Below are positions 8,223 to 17,357 of a DNA stretch of 64,000 bases, piece after piece. Each line of letters begins with the position of its first letter. The stretch's first letter is position 1. This DNA is from Pseudoroseomonas cervicalis (lineage in GTDB: Bacteria; Pseudomonadota; Alphaproteobacteria; Acetobacterales; Acetobacteraceae): NCBI RefSeq assembly GCF_030818485.1, contig NZ_JAUTAJ010000002.1, positions 372,001-436,000 on the forward strand, in the 5' to 3' direction. A program made the position numbers and the translations under genes. The notes under the pieces are model-generated. The model had not been told where the DNA came from. It was given only the letters and a program-made list of their open reading frames with translations, and ran no database searches.

Positions 8223-9131
8223 ATGAGCAACCGCTATCGCATCGGTGTCGTCGGCCTTGGCTCCATGGGCATGGGGGCGGCGCGCTCCTGCATCGCCGCG
8301 GGGCTGGAGACCTATGGCGCCGACCTGAATCCGGCGGCGCGCGAGGCGCTGCGCGAGGCCGGTGCCGCCGGCGTCGCGGCCGATGCATCGGAATTCGCCG
8401 ACCGGCTCGACGCGGTGCTGCTGCTGCTGGTCAATGCCGCGCAATGCCGCGCCGTGCTGTTCGGCGAGGACGGGCTGGCCGGCAAGCTGCGCCCGGGCAC
8501 CGGCGTCATGGTCTCCTCCACCATCGCGGTGGCCGATGCGCAGGACATCGCGCGCCAGCTGGAGGCACGCGGGCTGCTGGCGCTGGACGCCCCGGTCTCC
8601 GGCGGCGCCGCCAAGGCCGCCGCCGGCGAGATGACGGTGATGGCCGCCGGCGCCCGCGCCGCCTTCGACCGGCTGCGCCCGGTGCTCGATGCGGTCGCCG
8701 GCAAGGTCTATGAGATCGGCGAGAGCCCCGGCCTTGGCGCCACGGTGAAGATCATCCACCAGCTGCTGGCCGGCGTGCATATCGCGGCGGGGGCGGAGGC
8801 GATGGCCCTGGCCGCCCGCGCCAACATCCCGCTCGACCTGATGTATGACGTCGTCACCAACGCCGCCGGCAATAGCTGGATGTTCGAGAACCGCATGAAG
8901 CATGTGGTGGATGGCGACTACACGCCGCGCTCGGCGGTCGACATCTTCGTCAAGGATCTGCGGCTGGTGACCGAGACCGGGCTGGCGCTGAACTTCCCGC
9001 TGCCGCTCGCCACCACCGCCTACAGCATGTTCGCCAATGCCAGCAATGCCGGCTTCGGCAAGCTGGACGATGCTGCCGTGATCAAGAGCTTCGCCGGCAT
9101 CCGCCTGCCGGGCGATGAGGAGGCAAAGTGA
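8223..9131 (+). CDS. ltnD: L-threonate dehydrogenase
   Basis: Beta-hydroxyacid dehydrogenase of 302 residues that oxidises L-threonate with NAD+ to 2-oxo-tetronate. The N-terminal Rossmann loop G-L-G-S-M-G-M-G is at about 11-18, the substrate motif D-A-P-V-S-G-G-A near 122, and the catalytic lysine in A-T-V-K-I-I-H-Q near 176. Membership of the LtnD subgroup rather than other 3-hydroxyisobutyrate dehydrogenases is supported by the following otnK, otnI, denD and otnC genes. The stop codon overlaps the next ATG, so translation is coupled. Confidence 0.88.
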   Translation: MSNRYRIGVVGLGSMGMGAARSCIAAGLETYGADLNPAAREALREAGAAGVAADASEFADRLDAVLLLLVNAAQCRAVLFGEDGLAGKLRPGTGVMVSSTIAVADAQDIARQLEARGLLALDAPVSGGAAKAAAGEMTVMAAGARAAFDRLRPVLDAVAGKVYEIGESPGLGATVKIIHQLLAGVHIAAGAEAMALAARANIPLDLMYDVVTNAAGNSWMFENRMKHVVDGDYTPRSAVDIFVKDLRLVTETGLALNFPLPLATTAYSMFANASNAGFGKLDDAAVIKSFAGIRLPGDEEAK

Positions 9132-10387
9132 TGCGCCTGGGCGTTATTGCGGACGATTTCACCGGTGCGACCGACATCGCCGGCTTCCTGGTGGCGAACG
9201 GGCTGCGCACCATCCAGCTGAACGACGTGCCCGCCGCCTCCCTGAGCGTCGATGCGGATGCGGTGGTGATCAGCCTGAAGACCCGCTCCTGCGACCCGGC
9301 CGAGGCGGTGCGCCAGAGCCTGGCGGCGCTGGACTGGCTGCGCGCGCGCGACTGCCGGCAGTTCTTCTTCAAATACTGCTCGACCTTCGACAGCACGCCG
9401 CGCGGCAATATCGGCCCGGTGACGGATGCGCTGCTGGACGCGCTGGGCGAGGATTTCACCGTGATCTGCCCGGTCCTGCCGGTGAATGGCCGGACCATCT
9501 ATTGCGGCCATCTCTTCGTCAATGGCGTGCCGCTCGATGAATCCGGCATGCGCCACCACCCCGTCACGCCGATGACCGACAGCAATGTCATGCGGCTGAT
9601 GGAGGCGCAGGCGCGCGGCAAGGCCGGCAATGTGCCCGCCCCCGTGCTGGACCAGGGGCCGGAGGCGGTGCGCCAGGCGCTGGCCGCGCTGCGCGCCGAG
9701 GGCAAGAGCTACGCCGTGCTGGACGCGCTGAACGACCGCCACCTGGAGGTGATGGGTCAGGCGGTGGCCGAGATGACGCTGGTCACCGGCGGCTCCGGCC
9801 TCGCCGATGGCATGGCGCGCGCCTGGACCGAGCTGCGCGGCGATGCCGCCAGCGCCGCCGAGGCCGGCAAGCCGACCCAGGGCCGCGCCGTGGTGCTCTC
9901 CGGCTCCTGCTCGCAGATGACCAATGCGCAGGTCGCTGCCTATCGTCCGGCGGCGCCCTCGCTGCTGGTCGAGGTGGAGCGCTGCATCGCCGAGCCGGGC
10001 TATGCCGATACGCTCGCCGAATGGGTGCTGGCGCAGCCGATTTCGGGGCCCGCGCCGCTGGTCTATGCGACGACCAATCCGGAAAAACTGAAAGAAATCC
10101 AGGCCCGCTTCGGCGCGGCCGAGGCGAGCGAGGCGGTGGAGCGGGTCTTCGGCGCGCTGGCGCAGCGCCTGCGCGCGGCCGGCTTCGACCAGTTCATCGT
10201 CGCCGGCGGCGAGACCTCGGGCGTGGTGACGCAGTCGCTCGGCATCCGTGGCTTCCATATCGGCCCGCAGATCGCCCCCGGCGTGCCCTGGGTGCGCGCG
10301 GTGGAGGCGCCGGTCTCGCTCGCGCTGAAGTCCGGCAATTTCGGCGCCGAGCGCTTCTTCTTCGACGCGCAGGACATCGCCGGCTGA
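9131..10387 (+). CDS. otnK: 3-oxo-tetronate kinase
   Basis: Four-carbon acid sugar kinase family (former DUF1537), 418 residues. The N-terminal A-D-D-F-T-G-A-T-D motif is diagnostic, and the C-terminal nucleotide-binding domain carries A-G-G-E-T-S-G near 358. It phosphorylates 3-oxo-tetronate for cleavage by OtnC. ATG at 9131 overlaps the ltnD stop (TGATG); a GTG three bases earlier is also possible. Operon position after ltnD and before otnI matches described threonate/erythronate pathways. Confidence 0.9.
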   Translation: MRLGVIADDFTGATDIAGFLVANGLRTIQLNDVPAASLSVDADAVVISLKTRSCDPAEAVRQSLAALDWLRARDCRQFFFKYCSTFDSTPRGNIGPVTDALLDALGEDFTVICPVLPVNGRTIYCGHLFVNGVPLDESGMRHHPVTPMTDSNVMRLMEAQARGKAGNVPAPVLDQGPEAVRQALAALRAEGKSYAVLDALNDRHLEVMGQAVAEMTLVTGGSGLADGMARAWTELRGDAASAAEAGKPTQGRAVVLSGSCSQMTNAQVAAYRPAAPSLLVEVERCIAEPGYADTLAEWVLAQPISGPAPLVYATTNPEKLKEIQARFGAAEASEAVERVFGALAQRLRAAGFDQFIVAGGETSGVVTQSLGIRGFHIGPQIAPGVPWVRAVEAPVSLALKSGNFGAERFFFDAQDIAG

Positions 10388-10407
10388 GCCGGCCCCGGAG
10401 GATCACC

Positions 10408-11187
10408 ATGCCGCGTTTCGCCGCCAACCTCTCCATGATGTTCACCGATGTGCCCTTCCTCGACCGCTTCGCGCGCGCCGCGGCGGCGGGGTTCGAGGCG
10501 GTGGAGTTCCTCTTCCCCTATGACCACCCGCCGGAAGTGGTGGCGGAGAAGCTGAACAGCGCCGGGCTGACCCAGGCGCTGTTCAACATGCCGCCCGGCG
10601 ACTGGGCCGCGGGCGAGCGCGGCATGGCCGCCATCCCCGGCCGCGAGCAGGAATTCCGCGACAATGTCGCGACCGCCATCACCTATGCCCGGGCGCTCGG
10701 CTGCCGGACGCTGCACGCCATGTCCGGCATCACCGAGGGGCTGGACCGCGCCGCCTGCGAGGCCACCTTCGTCGAGAATTTCCGCTACGCCGCCGATGCG
10801 CTGGCGCCGCATGGCATCACCCTGCTGGTGGAGCCGATCAACAGCCGCAACATGCCGGGCTATTTCATCGCCCACCAGCTGGACGCGGTGGCGCTGATCG
10901 AGCGCGTGGCGCGGCCCAATGTGGCGCTGCAGCTCGACCTCTACCATGCGCAGATCATGGATGGCGACCTGACGAAGCTGATCGAGAAGCTCGATGGCCG
11001 CTTCGCCCATGTGCAGATCGCCTCCGTGCCCGAGCGGCACGAGCCGGATGAGGGCGAGCTGAACTACCCGCATCTCTACGCCGTGCTGGACCGGCTGGGC
11101 TACAAGGGCTGGATCGGCTGCGAATACAATCCGCGCGCGGCGACCGAGGCCGGGCTGGGCTGGTTCGCCCCCTACAAGGCGCGCTGA
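10408..11187 (+). CDS. otnI: 2-oxo-tetronate isomerase
   Basis: Hydroxypyruvate isomerase-like TIM barrel of 259 residues. F-A-A-N-L-S-M-M-F-T-D at the N-terminus, E-P-I-N-S-R-N-M-P-G-Y-F near 145 and the metal-site H/E residues in L-D-L-Y-H-A-Q and G-C-E-Y-N-P match the family. It interconverts 2-oxo- and 3-oxo-tetronate, linking LtnD to OtnK. GGAGG lies seven bases before the ATG. Confidence 0.9.
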   Translation: MPRFAANLSMMFTDVPFLDRFARAAAAGFEAVEFLFPYDHPPEVVAEKLNSAGLTQALFNMPPGDWAAGERGMAAIPGREQEFRDNVATAITYARALGCRTLHAMSGITEGLDRAACEATFVENFRYAADALAPHGITLLVEPINSRNMPGYFIAHQLDAVALIERVARPNVALQLDLYHAQIMDGDLTKLIEKLDGRFAHVQIASVPERHEPDEGELNYPHLYAVLDRLGYKGWIGCEYNPRAATEAGLGWFAPYKAR

Positions 11188-11194
11188 GGCGGCG

Positions 11195-11998
11195 ATGATC
11201 CCTGCCGAGCGGCAGAATCTGATCGTCGCGCGGCTGTCGGGGCGCGGCGTGCTCAGCATCGCCGAGCTGACCGAGCTGCTGGGCGTCTCGCACATGACGG
11301 TGCGGCGCGACATCCAGCAGCTGGAGCGCGAGGGTCGGGTCATGTCGGTCGCCGGCGGCATCAGCCTGCCGGAGCGCATCTCCTTCGAGCCCTCGCACAG
11401 CGCCAAGGCGGCGATGGCGCATGCCGAGAAGGTGGCGATCGGCCGGCTGGCGCTGGAAGTGGCACCCCCCGCGCCCGGCGCCGTCATCTATCTGGATGCA
11501 GGCACCACCACGCTGGAGCTGGCGCGCCACCTGGCGGCGCGCGACGACATCGCCGTCGTCACCAACGACTTCGTCATCGCCGCCCTGCTGACGCGGGAGA
11601 GCCGCTGCCGCCTCTACCACACCGGCGGGCAGGTCGAGCGGGAGAATGAATCCTGCGTGGGCGACCCGGCCGCCGAGGCGATCCGCCACTTCAATTTCGA
11701 CATCGCCTTCATCTCCACCTCCTCCTTCGGGCTGCGCGGCGTCTCGACGCCGTCGGAGAACAAGGTCGCGGTGAAGCGCGCCATCGCGCAGAGCGCGGCG
11801 CGCAGCCTGCTCGTCACCGACAGCAGCAAATACGGGCGCATCGGCACCTTCAACGCCGTGCCGCTGGAGGCGCTGTCCGCCATCGTCACCGATTCCGGCC
11901 TGCCGGAGGATGTCCGCCTGGCGATCCGCCAGCGCGGCGTCGCGCTGCACATCGCGGCCTCCGACCCGGCGCCGGCCCAGGGAGAAACCGCAGCATGA
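11195..11998 (+). CDS. DeoR-family transcriptional regulator
   Basis: A 267-residue regulator: N-terminal DeoR helix-turn-helix with L-S-I-A-E-L-T-E-L-L-G-V-S-H-M-T-V-R-R-D (about 19-38) and a C-terminal sugar-phosphate sensor domain with Y-L-D-A-G-T-T-T-L-E near 101 and the D-S-S-K-Y-G-R motif near 207. It lies inside the tetronate operon and most likely senses a phosphorylated pathway intermediate and binds the inverted TGTGAAA half-sites upstream of ltnD. Its last bases overlap the denD start (ATGA). Confidence 0.88.
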   Translation: MIPAERQNLIVARLSGRGVLSIAELTELLGVSHMTVRRDIQQLEREGRVMSVAGGISLPERISFEPSHSAKAAMAHAEKVAIGRLALEVAPPAPGAVIYLDAGTTTLELARHLAARDDIAVVTNDFVIAALLTRESRCRLYHTGGQVERENESCVGDPAAEAIRHFNFDIAFISTSSFGLRGVSTPSENKVAVKRAIAQSAARSLLVTDSSKYGRIGTFNAVPLEALSAIVTDSGLPEDVRLAIRQRGVALHIAASDPAPAQGETAA

Positions 11999-12954
11999 AG
12001 ATCATCGTCACCGGCGGCGCCGGCTTCCTCGGCAGCCGCGTCATCCGCGCGCTCCTCGCGGGCCAGGGCAAGAAGCCCGGCCTGCCGGAATTCGACAGCA
12101 TCCTCTCGGTCGACCTCGCCCCCTGCCCGGTCGAGGATCAGCGCGTCGCCTCGCTGACCGGCGACATCTCCGACCCCGCCTTCGCCCGCCAGGTGATCGG
12201 CGCCGATACGGTCGGCGTCTACCACCTCGCCGCGGTGCTGAGCGGCCAGTCGGAGCAGGATTTCGACCTCTCCATGCGGGTCAATGTCGACGGCACGCGC
12301 GCCCTGCTGGAGGCCGCGCGCGCCACCGGCAACCGCCCGCGCTTCGTCTTCGCCTCCTCCCTCGCCGTGTTCGGCGGCGAGATGCCGGAGGTCGTGCCGG
12401 AGAGCATGGCGCTGATGCCCGCCTCCTCCTATGGCGCGCAGAAGGCGATCGGCGAGCTGCTGGTCAACGATTATTCCCGCAAGGGCTTCGTCGATGGCCG
12501 TGTCTGCCGCCTGCCCACCATCGTGGTGCGCCCGGGCAAGCCGAACTCCGCCGCCTCCTCCTTCGCCAGCGGCATCATCCGCGAGCCGCTCTCCGGCGTC
12601 GCCTCCAACTGCCCGGTGCCGCTGGAGACGCGGATGTGGCTCTCCTCCCCCGATGTGGTGGTGTCCAACCTGGTGCACGCCCTCTCGGTGGAGGGCGAGC
12701 GCATCGGCCCCTGGCGCACGCTGAACCTGCCCGGCATCTGCGTGACCGTCGCCGAGATGCTGGCGAGCCTGGAGCGCGTCGGCGGCGCCGCCCCGCGCGC
12801 GCTGGTGAGCCATGAGCTGGAGCAGCGCATCATCGACATCGTCTGCTCCTGGCCCGGCGATTTCGAGGTGAGCCGTCCGCTCGCCCTCGGCTTCACCCGC
12901 GACGGCGATTTCGACGCGGTGGTGCGCCAGTACAAGGACGAGTTCGTCCGCTGA
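11995..12954 (+). CDS. denD: D-erythronate dehydrogenase
   Basis: Extended short-chain dehydrogenase/epimerase fold of 319 residues. NAD-binding T-G-G-A-G-F-L-G-S at about 6-14, active-site S-S-Y-G-A-Q-K near 143-149 (the Tyr-x-x-x-Lys pair), and the serine-rich F-A-S-S-L-A strand near 118. In this operon context it is the DenD type that oxidises D-erythronate to 2-oxo-tetronate, giving a second entry to the same route as LtnD. Confidence 0.87.
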   Translation: MKIIVTGGAGFLGSRVIRALLAGQGKKPGLPEFDSILSVDLAPCPVEDQRVASLTGDISDPAFARQVIGADTVGVYHLAAVLSGQSEQDFDLSMRVNVDGTRALLEAARATGNRPRFVFASSLAVFGGEMPEVVPESMALMPASSYGAQKAIGELLVNDYSRKGFVDGRVCRLPTIVVRPGKPNSAASSFASGIIREPLSGVASNCPVPLETRMWLSSPDVVVSNLVHALSVEGERIGPWRTLNLPGICVTVAEMLASLERVGGAAPRALVSHELEQRIIDIVCSWPGDFEVSRPLALGFTRDGDFDAVVRQYKDEFVR

Positions 12955-13030
12955 TCCCGCGGCGGGGCCCCGCCCCGCCGGCCCTCCCCGCCTGTCCCTT
13001 CCTGCCCTGCCCAGCAAGGAATCGCACGCC

Positions 13031-13663
13031 ATGACCGAGTCCGAAACGCGCGACCTTCTCGTCGAGCTCGGTGCGAGCCTGTTCGCCCGCGGCTATTCCG
13101 TCGGCAGCGCCGGCAATATCAGCGTCCGCCTGGATGATGGCTACCTGATGACGCCGACCAATTCCTCGCTCGGGCGGCTGCGGGCAGAGCGCATCAGCAA
13201 GCTCGACCGCGACTGGAACCATGTCGGCGGCGACAAGCCCTCGAAGGAGGTCTTCATGCACCGCGCCGTGCTGACCGCGCGGCCGGAGGCGGGGGCGGTC
13301 GTGCATCTGCATTCCACCTACGCCACCGCCATCGGCTGCCTGGCCGAGGCGGAGGAGACCGCGCCGATCCCGCCGCTGACGCCCTATTTCGTCATGCGTG
13401 TCGGCCGCAGCCTGCCGGTGGTGCGCTACTACCGCCCCGGCGACGCGGCGATGGAGCGCGACATCCACGAGGCCGCCAAGGGCGCGCGCGCCATGCTGCT
13501 CGCCAATCACGGCCCCGTCGTCTCCGGCAAGACGCTGCTCGATGCCGTCTATGCCGCCGAGGAGCTCGAGGAATCGGCGAAGCTCGCCTTGCTGCTGCGC
13601 GGCCAGCGCACGCGCGAACTGACGCCGGCGCAGGTCGACGACCTGCTGCAGACTTTCGGCTAG
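13031..13663 (+). CDS. otnC: 3-oxo-tetronate 4-phosphate decarboxylase
   Basis: Class II aldolase/adducin fold of 210 residues. G-N-I-S-V-R near 27, the catalytic glutamate in S-K-E-V-F-M-H near 74, zinc histidines in V-V-H-L-H-S-T-Y-A-T near 91 and A-N-H-G-P-V near 157 are all present. It cleaves 3-oxo-tetronate 4-phosphate to dihydroxyacetone phosphate and CO2. AAGGA precedes the start. Confidence 0.88.
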   Translation: MTESETRDLLVELGASLFARGYSVGSAGNISVRLDDGYLMTPTNSSLGRLRAERISKLDRDWNHVGGDKPSKEVFMHRAVLTARPEAGAVVHLHSTYATAIGCLAEAEETAPIPPLTPYFVMRVGRSLPVVRYYRPGDAAMERDIHEAAKGARAMLLANHGPVVSGKTLLDAVYAAEELEESAKLALLLRGQRTRELTPAQVDDLLQTFG

Positions 13664-13738
13664 CCGGGAAGCCGGCCGGATACCACGCCGCGCCGCCGGG
13701 CGGGACAGCCCGGGGCGCGGCACCCACGGAGTGAAACG

Positions 13739-15046
13739 ATGAGCGTACAGACCGGCGGCGCGGCCGCCGCAGCACCCGACCGCAGCGAGGACGGGCTCTA
13801 CCGCAAGGTGGCGTTCCGCATCATGCCGCTGCTGGTGTTGTGCTACGTCATTGCCTATCTGGACCGCGTCAATGTCGGCTTCGCCAAGCTGCAGATGTCG
13901 CAGGACCTCGGCTTCAGCGAGACCGTCTTCGGCCTCGGCGCCGGCATCTTCTTCCTCGGCTACTTCTTCTTCGAGGTGCCGAGCAACATCGTGCTGCACC
14001 GGGTCGGCGCGCGGCTGTGGATCGCGCGCATCATGATCACCTGGGGCATCCTCTCCGCCCTGTTCATGTTCGTGCAGACGCCGTGGCAGTTCTATGTGCT
14101 GCGCTTCCTGCTCGGCGCCGCCGAGGCCGGCTTCTACCCGGGCGTCATCCTCTACCTGACCTACTGGTTCCCCTCGAACCGGCGCGGCAAGATGTTCGCC
14201 ATCTTCCAGGCGGGCAGCCCGGTCGCCGGCATCTTCGGCAACCCACTCTCCGGCTGGATCATGGATTATTTCGATGGCTGGAACAGCTGGGCCGGCTGGC
14301 AGTGGATGTTCCTGATCGAGGCGATCCCGGCCGTGCTGCTCGGCATCGTCGTCATCGCCATGCTCGACAACCGGGTGCAGGACGCCAAATGGCTGAGCCA
14401 GTCCGAGAAGGACATCCTGGCCCGCAACATCGAGGCGGATGCCAGCGGCAAGTCCGGCTCGCACTCGCTGCGCGCGGTGTTCGCCGATTGGCGCGTCTGG
14501 CTGATGTGCCTGATCTACTTCTCCTTCGTCATGGGCCAGTACGGGCTGACGCTGTGGATGCCGACGCTGGTGCGTGCCTCGGGCGTCACGGGCAATTTCA
14601 ACATCGGCCTGCTCAGCGCCATTCCCTTCATCTGCGCCATCATCGCCATGGTGGTGTTCAGCCGCAGCGCCGACCGGCACCGCGAGCGCCGCTGGCACCT
14701 GGTGATCCCGGCCCTGCTGGGCGCGGTGGGCTTCGTGGTGGCGGCGACCGCCTCCAGCACCACCATCGCCATCATCTTCCTGTCGATGGCCGCGGCCGGC
14801 GTGCTGGCCTGCGCGCCGCTCTTCTGGTCGCTGCCGACGGCCTTCCTGACCGGCGCCGCCGCCGCCTCGGGCATCGCCGTCATCAACTCGGTGGCCAACC
14901 TGGCCGGCTTCGCCAGCCCCTACATGATCGGCGTGGTGCGCGACCTGACGCAATCCACCGAGCTCGGCATGTATGTGCTGGCGGGCTTCCTGGTGCTGGG
15001 CGCCGCGCTGGTGCTCTCGGTCCCGGGCCGGCTGGTCAATCGCTGA
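13739..15046 (+). CDS. MFS transporter, anion:cation symporter type
   Basis: Twelve-helix major facilitator of 435 residues. Y-L-D-R-V-N-V-G-F-A in the first helix, the V-P-S-N-I-V-L-H-R-V-G loop, and G-F-Y-P-G-V-I-L-Y-L-T-Y-W-F-P near 135 are signatures of the ACS/phthalate-permease family, which carries organic and sugar acids. As the last gene of the operon it is the likely importer of threonate or erythronate. It ends 41 bp before a strong terminator and its 3' end overlaps the convergent LysR gene by about 11 bp. Confidence 0.88.
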   Translation: MSVQTGGAAAAAPDRSEDGLYRKVAFRIMPLLVLCYVIAYLDRVNVGFAKLQMSQDLGFSETVFGLGAGIFFLGYFFFEVPSNIVLHRVGARLWIARIMITWGILSALFMFVQTPWQFYVLRFLLGAAEAGFYPGVILYLTYWFPSNRRGKMFAIFQAGSPVAGIFGNPLSGWIMDYFDGWNSWAGWQWMFLIEAIPAVLLGIVVIAMLDNRVQDAKWLSQSEKDILARNIEADASGKSGSHSLRAVFADWRVWLMCLIYFSFVMGQYGLTLWMPTLVRASGVTGNFNIGLLSAIPFICAIIAMVVFSRSADRHRERRWHLVIPALLGAVGFVVAATASSTTIAIIFLSMAAAGVLACAPLFWSLPTAFLTGAAAASGIAVINSVANLAGFASPYMIGVVRDLTQSTELGMYVLAGFLVLGAALVLSVPGRLVNR

Positions 15047-16037
15047 TCCGGTGGCGGGGCGGCGACGCCCCGCCCTGCGCCGCTCCGGCGCCGTCCCCCC
15101 GAGCGGGGGGCGGCGCCTTTTTCATGCGCGGCGCCGCCTCCGCCGCTAGCTCGGCGCGCAGCAGGGCGATGAAGCGCTGCAGCGCCGCCTCCGGCTGCGG
15201 CGCCCGCCAGGCGAGGTGGAGCGGCGCCTCCAGCGGGATGGCGCCGTCCAGCCGGCGATAGGTGATGCCCTTGCCCTCCAGCCGCGCCATGGAGCGCGGC
15301 ACGATGGTCAGCCCCAGACCCGCCGCCACCAGGCTGAGGGTGGAGACCAGGCGCGGCGTCTCCTGCCCGACCTGCGGGCTGAAGCCGGCGGCGCGGCAGG
15401 CGGCGATGATGCTGTCATAGAGGCCGGGCCCCGCCGGGCGGCGGGAGAGGATGAACACCTCCCCCGCCAGCTCGGCCAGCGCCAGCCGGCCGCGCCCGGC
15501 GGCCAGGCGGTGCTGGTCGGGCAGCGCCACCAGCATCTCCTCGCGCAGAACCGGCTCGCCCTGCAGGCCGGGCACCTGCGCGGCGGGGATGCGGATGAAG
15601 GCGGCGTCCAGCCGGCCCTCCTGCAGCGCCGCCGCCAGCTCGCCGGTGCTGCCCTCCTGCAGCGCCAGCACCACGCCGGGTGCCGCCTGGCGCATCCGCC
15701 GCAGCACGGTGGCCACCAGCGGCTGGAAGGCGGCGGAGCTGGTCAGGCCCAGCGCCAGCCGCCCCTCCTCGCCGCGCGCGGCGCGGCGTGTCGCCTCCAG
15801 CGCGGCCTCGGTATCGGCCAGCAGGCGGCTGGCGTGCTGCTGCAGCACCAGCCCGGCCGCGGTGGGCTCGACGCCGCGCGGCAGGCGGCGCAGCAGGGTG
15901 ACGCCCAGCATCGCCTCCAGCGCGCGGATCTGCTGGCTCAGCGGCGGCTGCTGCAGGCCGAGGCGCTGCGCCGCGCGGGTCATGTGGCCTTCCTCGGCGA
16001 CGGCCAGGAAGTAGCGCAGATGGCGCAGCTCGATCAC
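15036..16037 (-). CDS. LysR-family transcriptional regulator
   Basis: 333 residues, starting at GTG 16037 (I-E-L-R-H-L-R-Y-F follows). The winged HTH at about 2-60 reads A-R-A-A-Q-R-L-G-L-Q-Q-P-P-L-S-Q-Q-I, then an LTTR effector domain to about 295. It is divergent from the chromate-transporter pair and probably controls it and itself. The last 30 residues are encoded by the DNA of the convergent operon's terminator and look unlike a conserved domain end, so the C-terminus may be an extension of a shorter ancestral protein. Confidence 0.87.
   Translation of the reverse strand: MIELRHLRYFLAVAEEGHMTRAAQRLGLQQPPLSQQIRALEAMLGVTLLRRLPRGVEPTAAGLVLQQHASRLLADTEAALEATRRAARGEEGRLALGLTSSAAFQPLVATVLRRMRQAAPGVVLALQEGSTGELAAALQEGRLDAAFIRIPAAQVPGLQGEPVLREEMLVALPDQHRLAAGRGRLALAELAGEVFILSRRPAGPGLYDSIIAACRAAGFSPQVGQETPRLVSTLSLVAAGLGLTIVPRSMARLEGKGITYRRLDGAIPLEAPLHLAWRAPQPEAALQRFIALLRAELAAEAAPRMKKAPPPARGDGAGAAQGGASPPRHRISD
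15087..15122 (+). terminator. Intrinsic terminator of the tetronate operon
   Basis: Arms 15087-15100 and 15105-15117 pair over 13 bp with one bulged T around a GAGC loop, followed by TTTTT (15118-15122). It lies within the 3' coding end of the convergent lysR-type gene. Confidence 0.85.
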
Positions 16038-16038
16038 G

Positions 16039-16057
16039 CCATATCTCCGGCATATGG
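16039..16057. promoter_or_regulatory. Candidate LysR operator
   Basis: CCATAT at 16039-16044 and ATATGG at 16052-16057 form a perfect inverted repeat just before the regulator's GTG start, of the T-N11-A kind used by LysR proteins. A further GCATATATTGG lies at 16070-16080. The placement suits autorepression plus control of the divergent transporter genes. Confidence 0.5.
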
Positions 16058-16197
16058 ATTTTTGCTGATGCATATATTGGACAGTTTGTCGCCAGGCGCC
16101 TAGGCCGTCCGGGCGGCGCCGTCGCGCCGCCCGGGCGCCCCGCACCCGGCCCCTTCTGCATCCGACGGTCTTTCGATCCGCCTGGGGGATCCGCGCC

Positions 16198-16806
16198 ATG
16201 ACCCTGCCCGCCCCGCCCGACGCCCCCGACCCGGCGCCCCCGCTCCACACCCCGCGCCTGGCCGAACTGTTCACCGGCTTCCTCGGCCTCGGCCTGATCG
16301 GCTTCGGCGGCGTGCTGCCGCTGGCGCACCGCATGCTGGTGGAGCGGCGCCGCTGGGTCAGCGCCGGCGAGTTCACCGATCTGCTGTCCCTCTGCCAGTT
16401 CCTGCCGGGCGGCAACATCATCAACCTCTCGGTCGCCATCGGGCTGCGCTTCCACGGCGTGGCCGGCGCCTGCGCCGCGCTGGCCGGGCTGATCACCGCG
16501 CCGACGCTGATCGTCGTGGCGCTCGGCATGGTCTATGACCGCTACCAGGACGATCCGCAGATCCGCCATCTCTTCGCCGGGCTGGCCGCCGCCGGCACGG
16601 CGCTGCTGATCGCCATGGCGGTGAAGATGCTGCGGCCGCTCTGGCGCCCCGGCCAGGGGAAGGGACCGGCGCAGTGGCAGTGGCGCGGCCTCTGCATCGT
16701 GCTGCTCTGCTTCGTGGCGATCGCGCTGCTGCGCCTGCCGCTGCTGCCCACCATGCTGGTGCTGGCGCCGCTCAGCATCGCGCTCCACTGGCGGCGCGCG
16801 GTATGA
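16198..16806 (+). CDS. Chromate transporter, half-size (first subunit)
   Basis: 202 residues, one CHR domain with about six hydrophobic segments. L-G-L-I-G-F-G-G-V-L-P near 31 and L-C-Q-F-L-P-G-G-N near 66 are CHR motifs. Short-chain CHR proteins work as pairs, and the second half overlaps it by four bases. The pair may export chromate; the true substrate is unproven. Confidence 0.85.
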   Translation: MTLPAPPDAPDPAPPLHTPRLAELFTGFLGLGLIGFGGVLPLAHRMLVERRRWVSAGEFTDLLSLCQFLPGGNIINLSVAIGLRFHGVAGACAALAGLITAPTLIVVALGMVYDRYQDDPQIRHLFAGLAAAGTALLIAMAVKMLRPLWRPGQGKGPAQWQWRGLCIVLLCFVAIALLRLPLLPTMLVLAPLSIALHWRRAV

Positions 16807-17333
16807 GCGAGACGCTGCTGGCGCTGGCGCGCATCTTCACCGAGCTGTCGCTGCTGGCCTTTGGCGGCGGCAACAGCATCCTGCCCGAGATGCAGCGCCA
16901 GGTGGTGGAGGTGCAGCACTGGATGAACGCCCGGCAATTCGCCGCCCTCTTCGCCCTGGCCCAGGCGGCGCCGGGGCCGAACATGATGGTGGTGCCGCTG
17001 ATCGGCTGGCATGTCGCCGGGGTGTGGGGGCTGCTGGTCAGCGCGGTGGCCAAATTCCTGCCCTCCTCGCTGGTCACCGGCCTGTCGCTGATGGCCTGGG
17101 AGCGCTTCCGCGACCGGCCCTGGCGGCGCGGCGTGCAGATCGGCCTGGCGCCGATGACCATCGGTCTGGTCGCCGCCAGCGCCGCGGTGATGGTGGAGGC
17201 AACGCTCTACCGCCCGGTGCTGGCCGGCATCGGCCTGGCCGGCGCGGCGCTGCTGGTGGCGACCCGCATCCACCCGCTCTGGGTGCTGCTGGGCGGCGCG
17301 CTGATCGGGCTCAGCGGTATCGGCCAGGGCTGA
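16803..17333 (+). CDS. Chromate transporter, half-size (second subunit)
   Basis: 176 residues beginning at the ATGA overlap with the preceding gene. L-A-F-G-G-G-N-S-I-L-P-E near 18-29 and A-Q-A-A-P-G-P-N near 53 are the paired CHR-domain motifs, in the inverse-topology partner expected of a two-gene ChrA. It should form a heterodimer with the upstream product in the inner membrane. Confidence 0.87.
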   Translation: MSETLLALARIFTELSLLAFGGGNSILPEMQRQVVEVQHWMNARQFAALFALAQAAPGPNMMVVPLIGWHVAGVWGLLVSAVAKFLPSSLVTGLSLMAWERFRDRPWRRGVQIGLAPMTIGLVAASAAVMVEATLYRPVLAGIGLAGAALLVATRIHPLWVLLGGALIGLSGIGQG

Positions 17334-17357
17334 GGCGGTGCCCGGCCCCGGCGCGCC

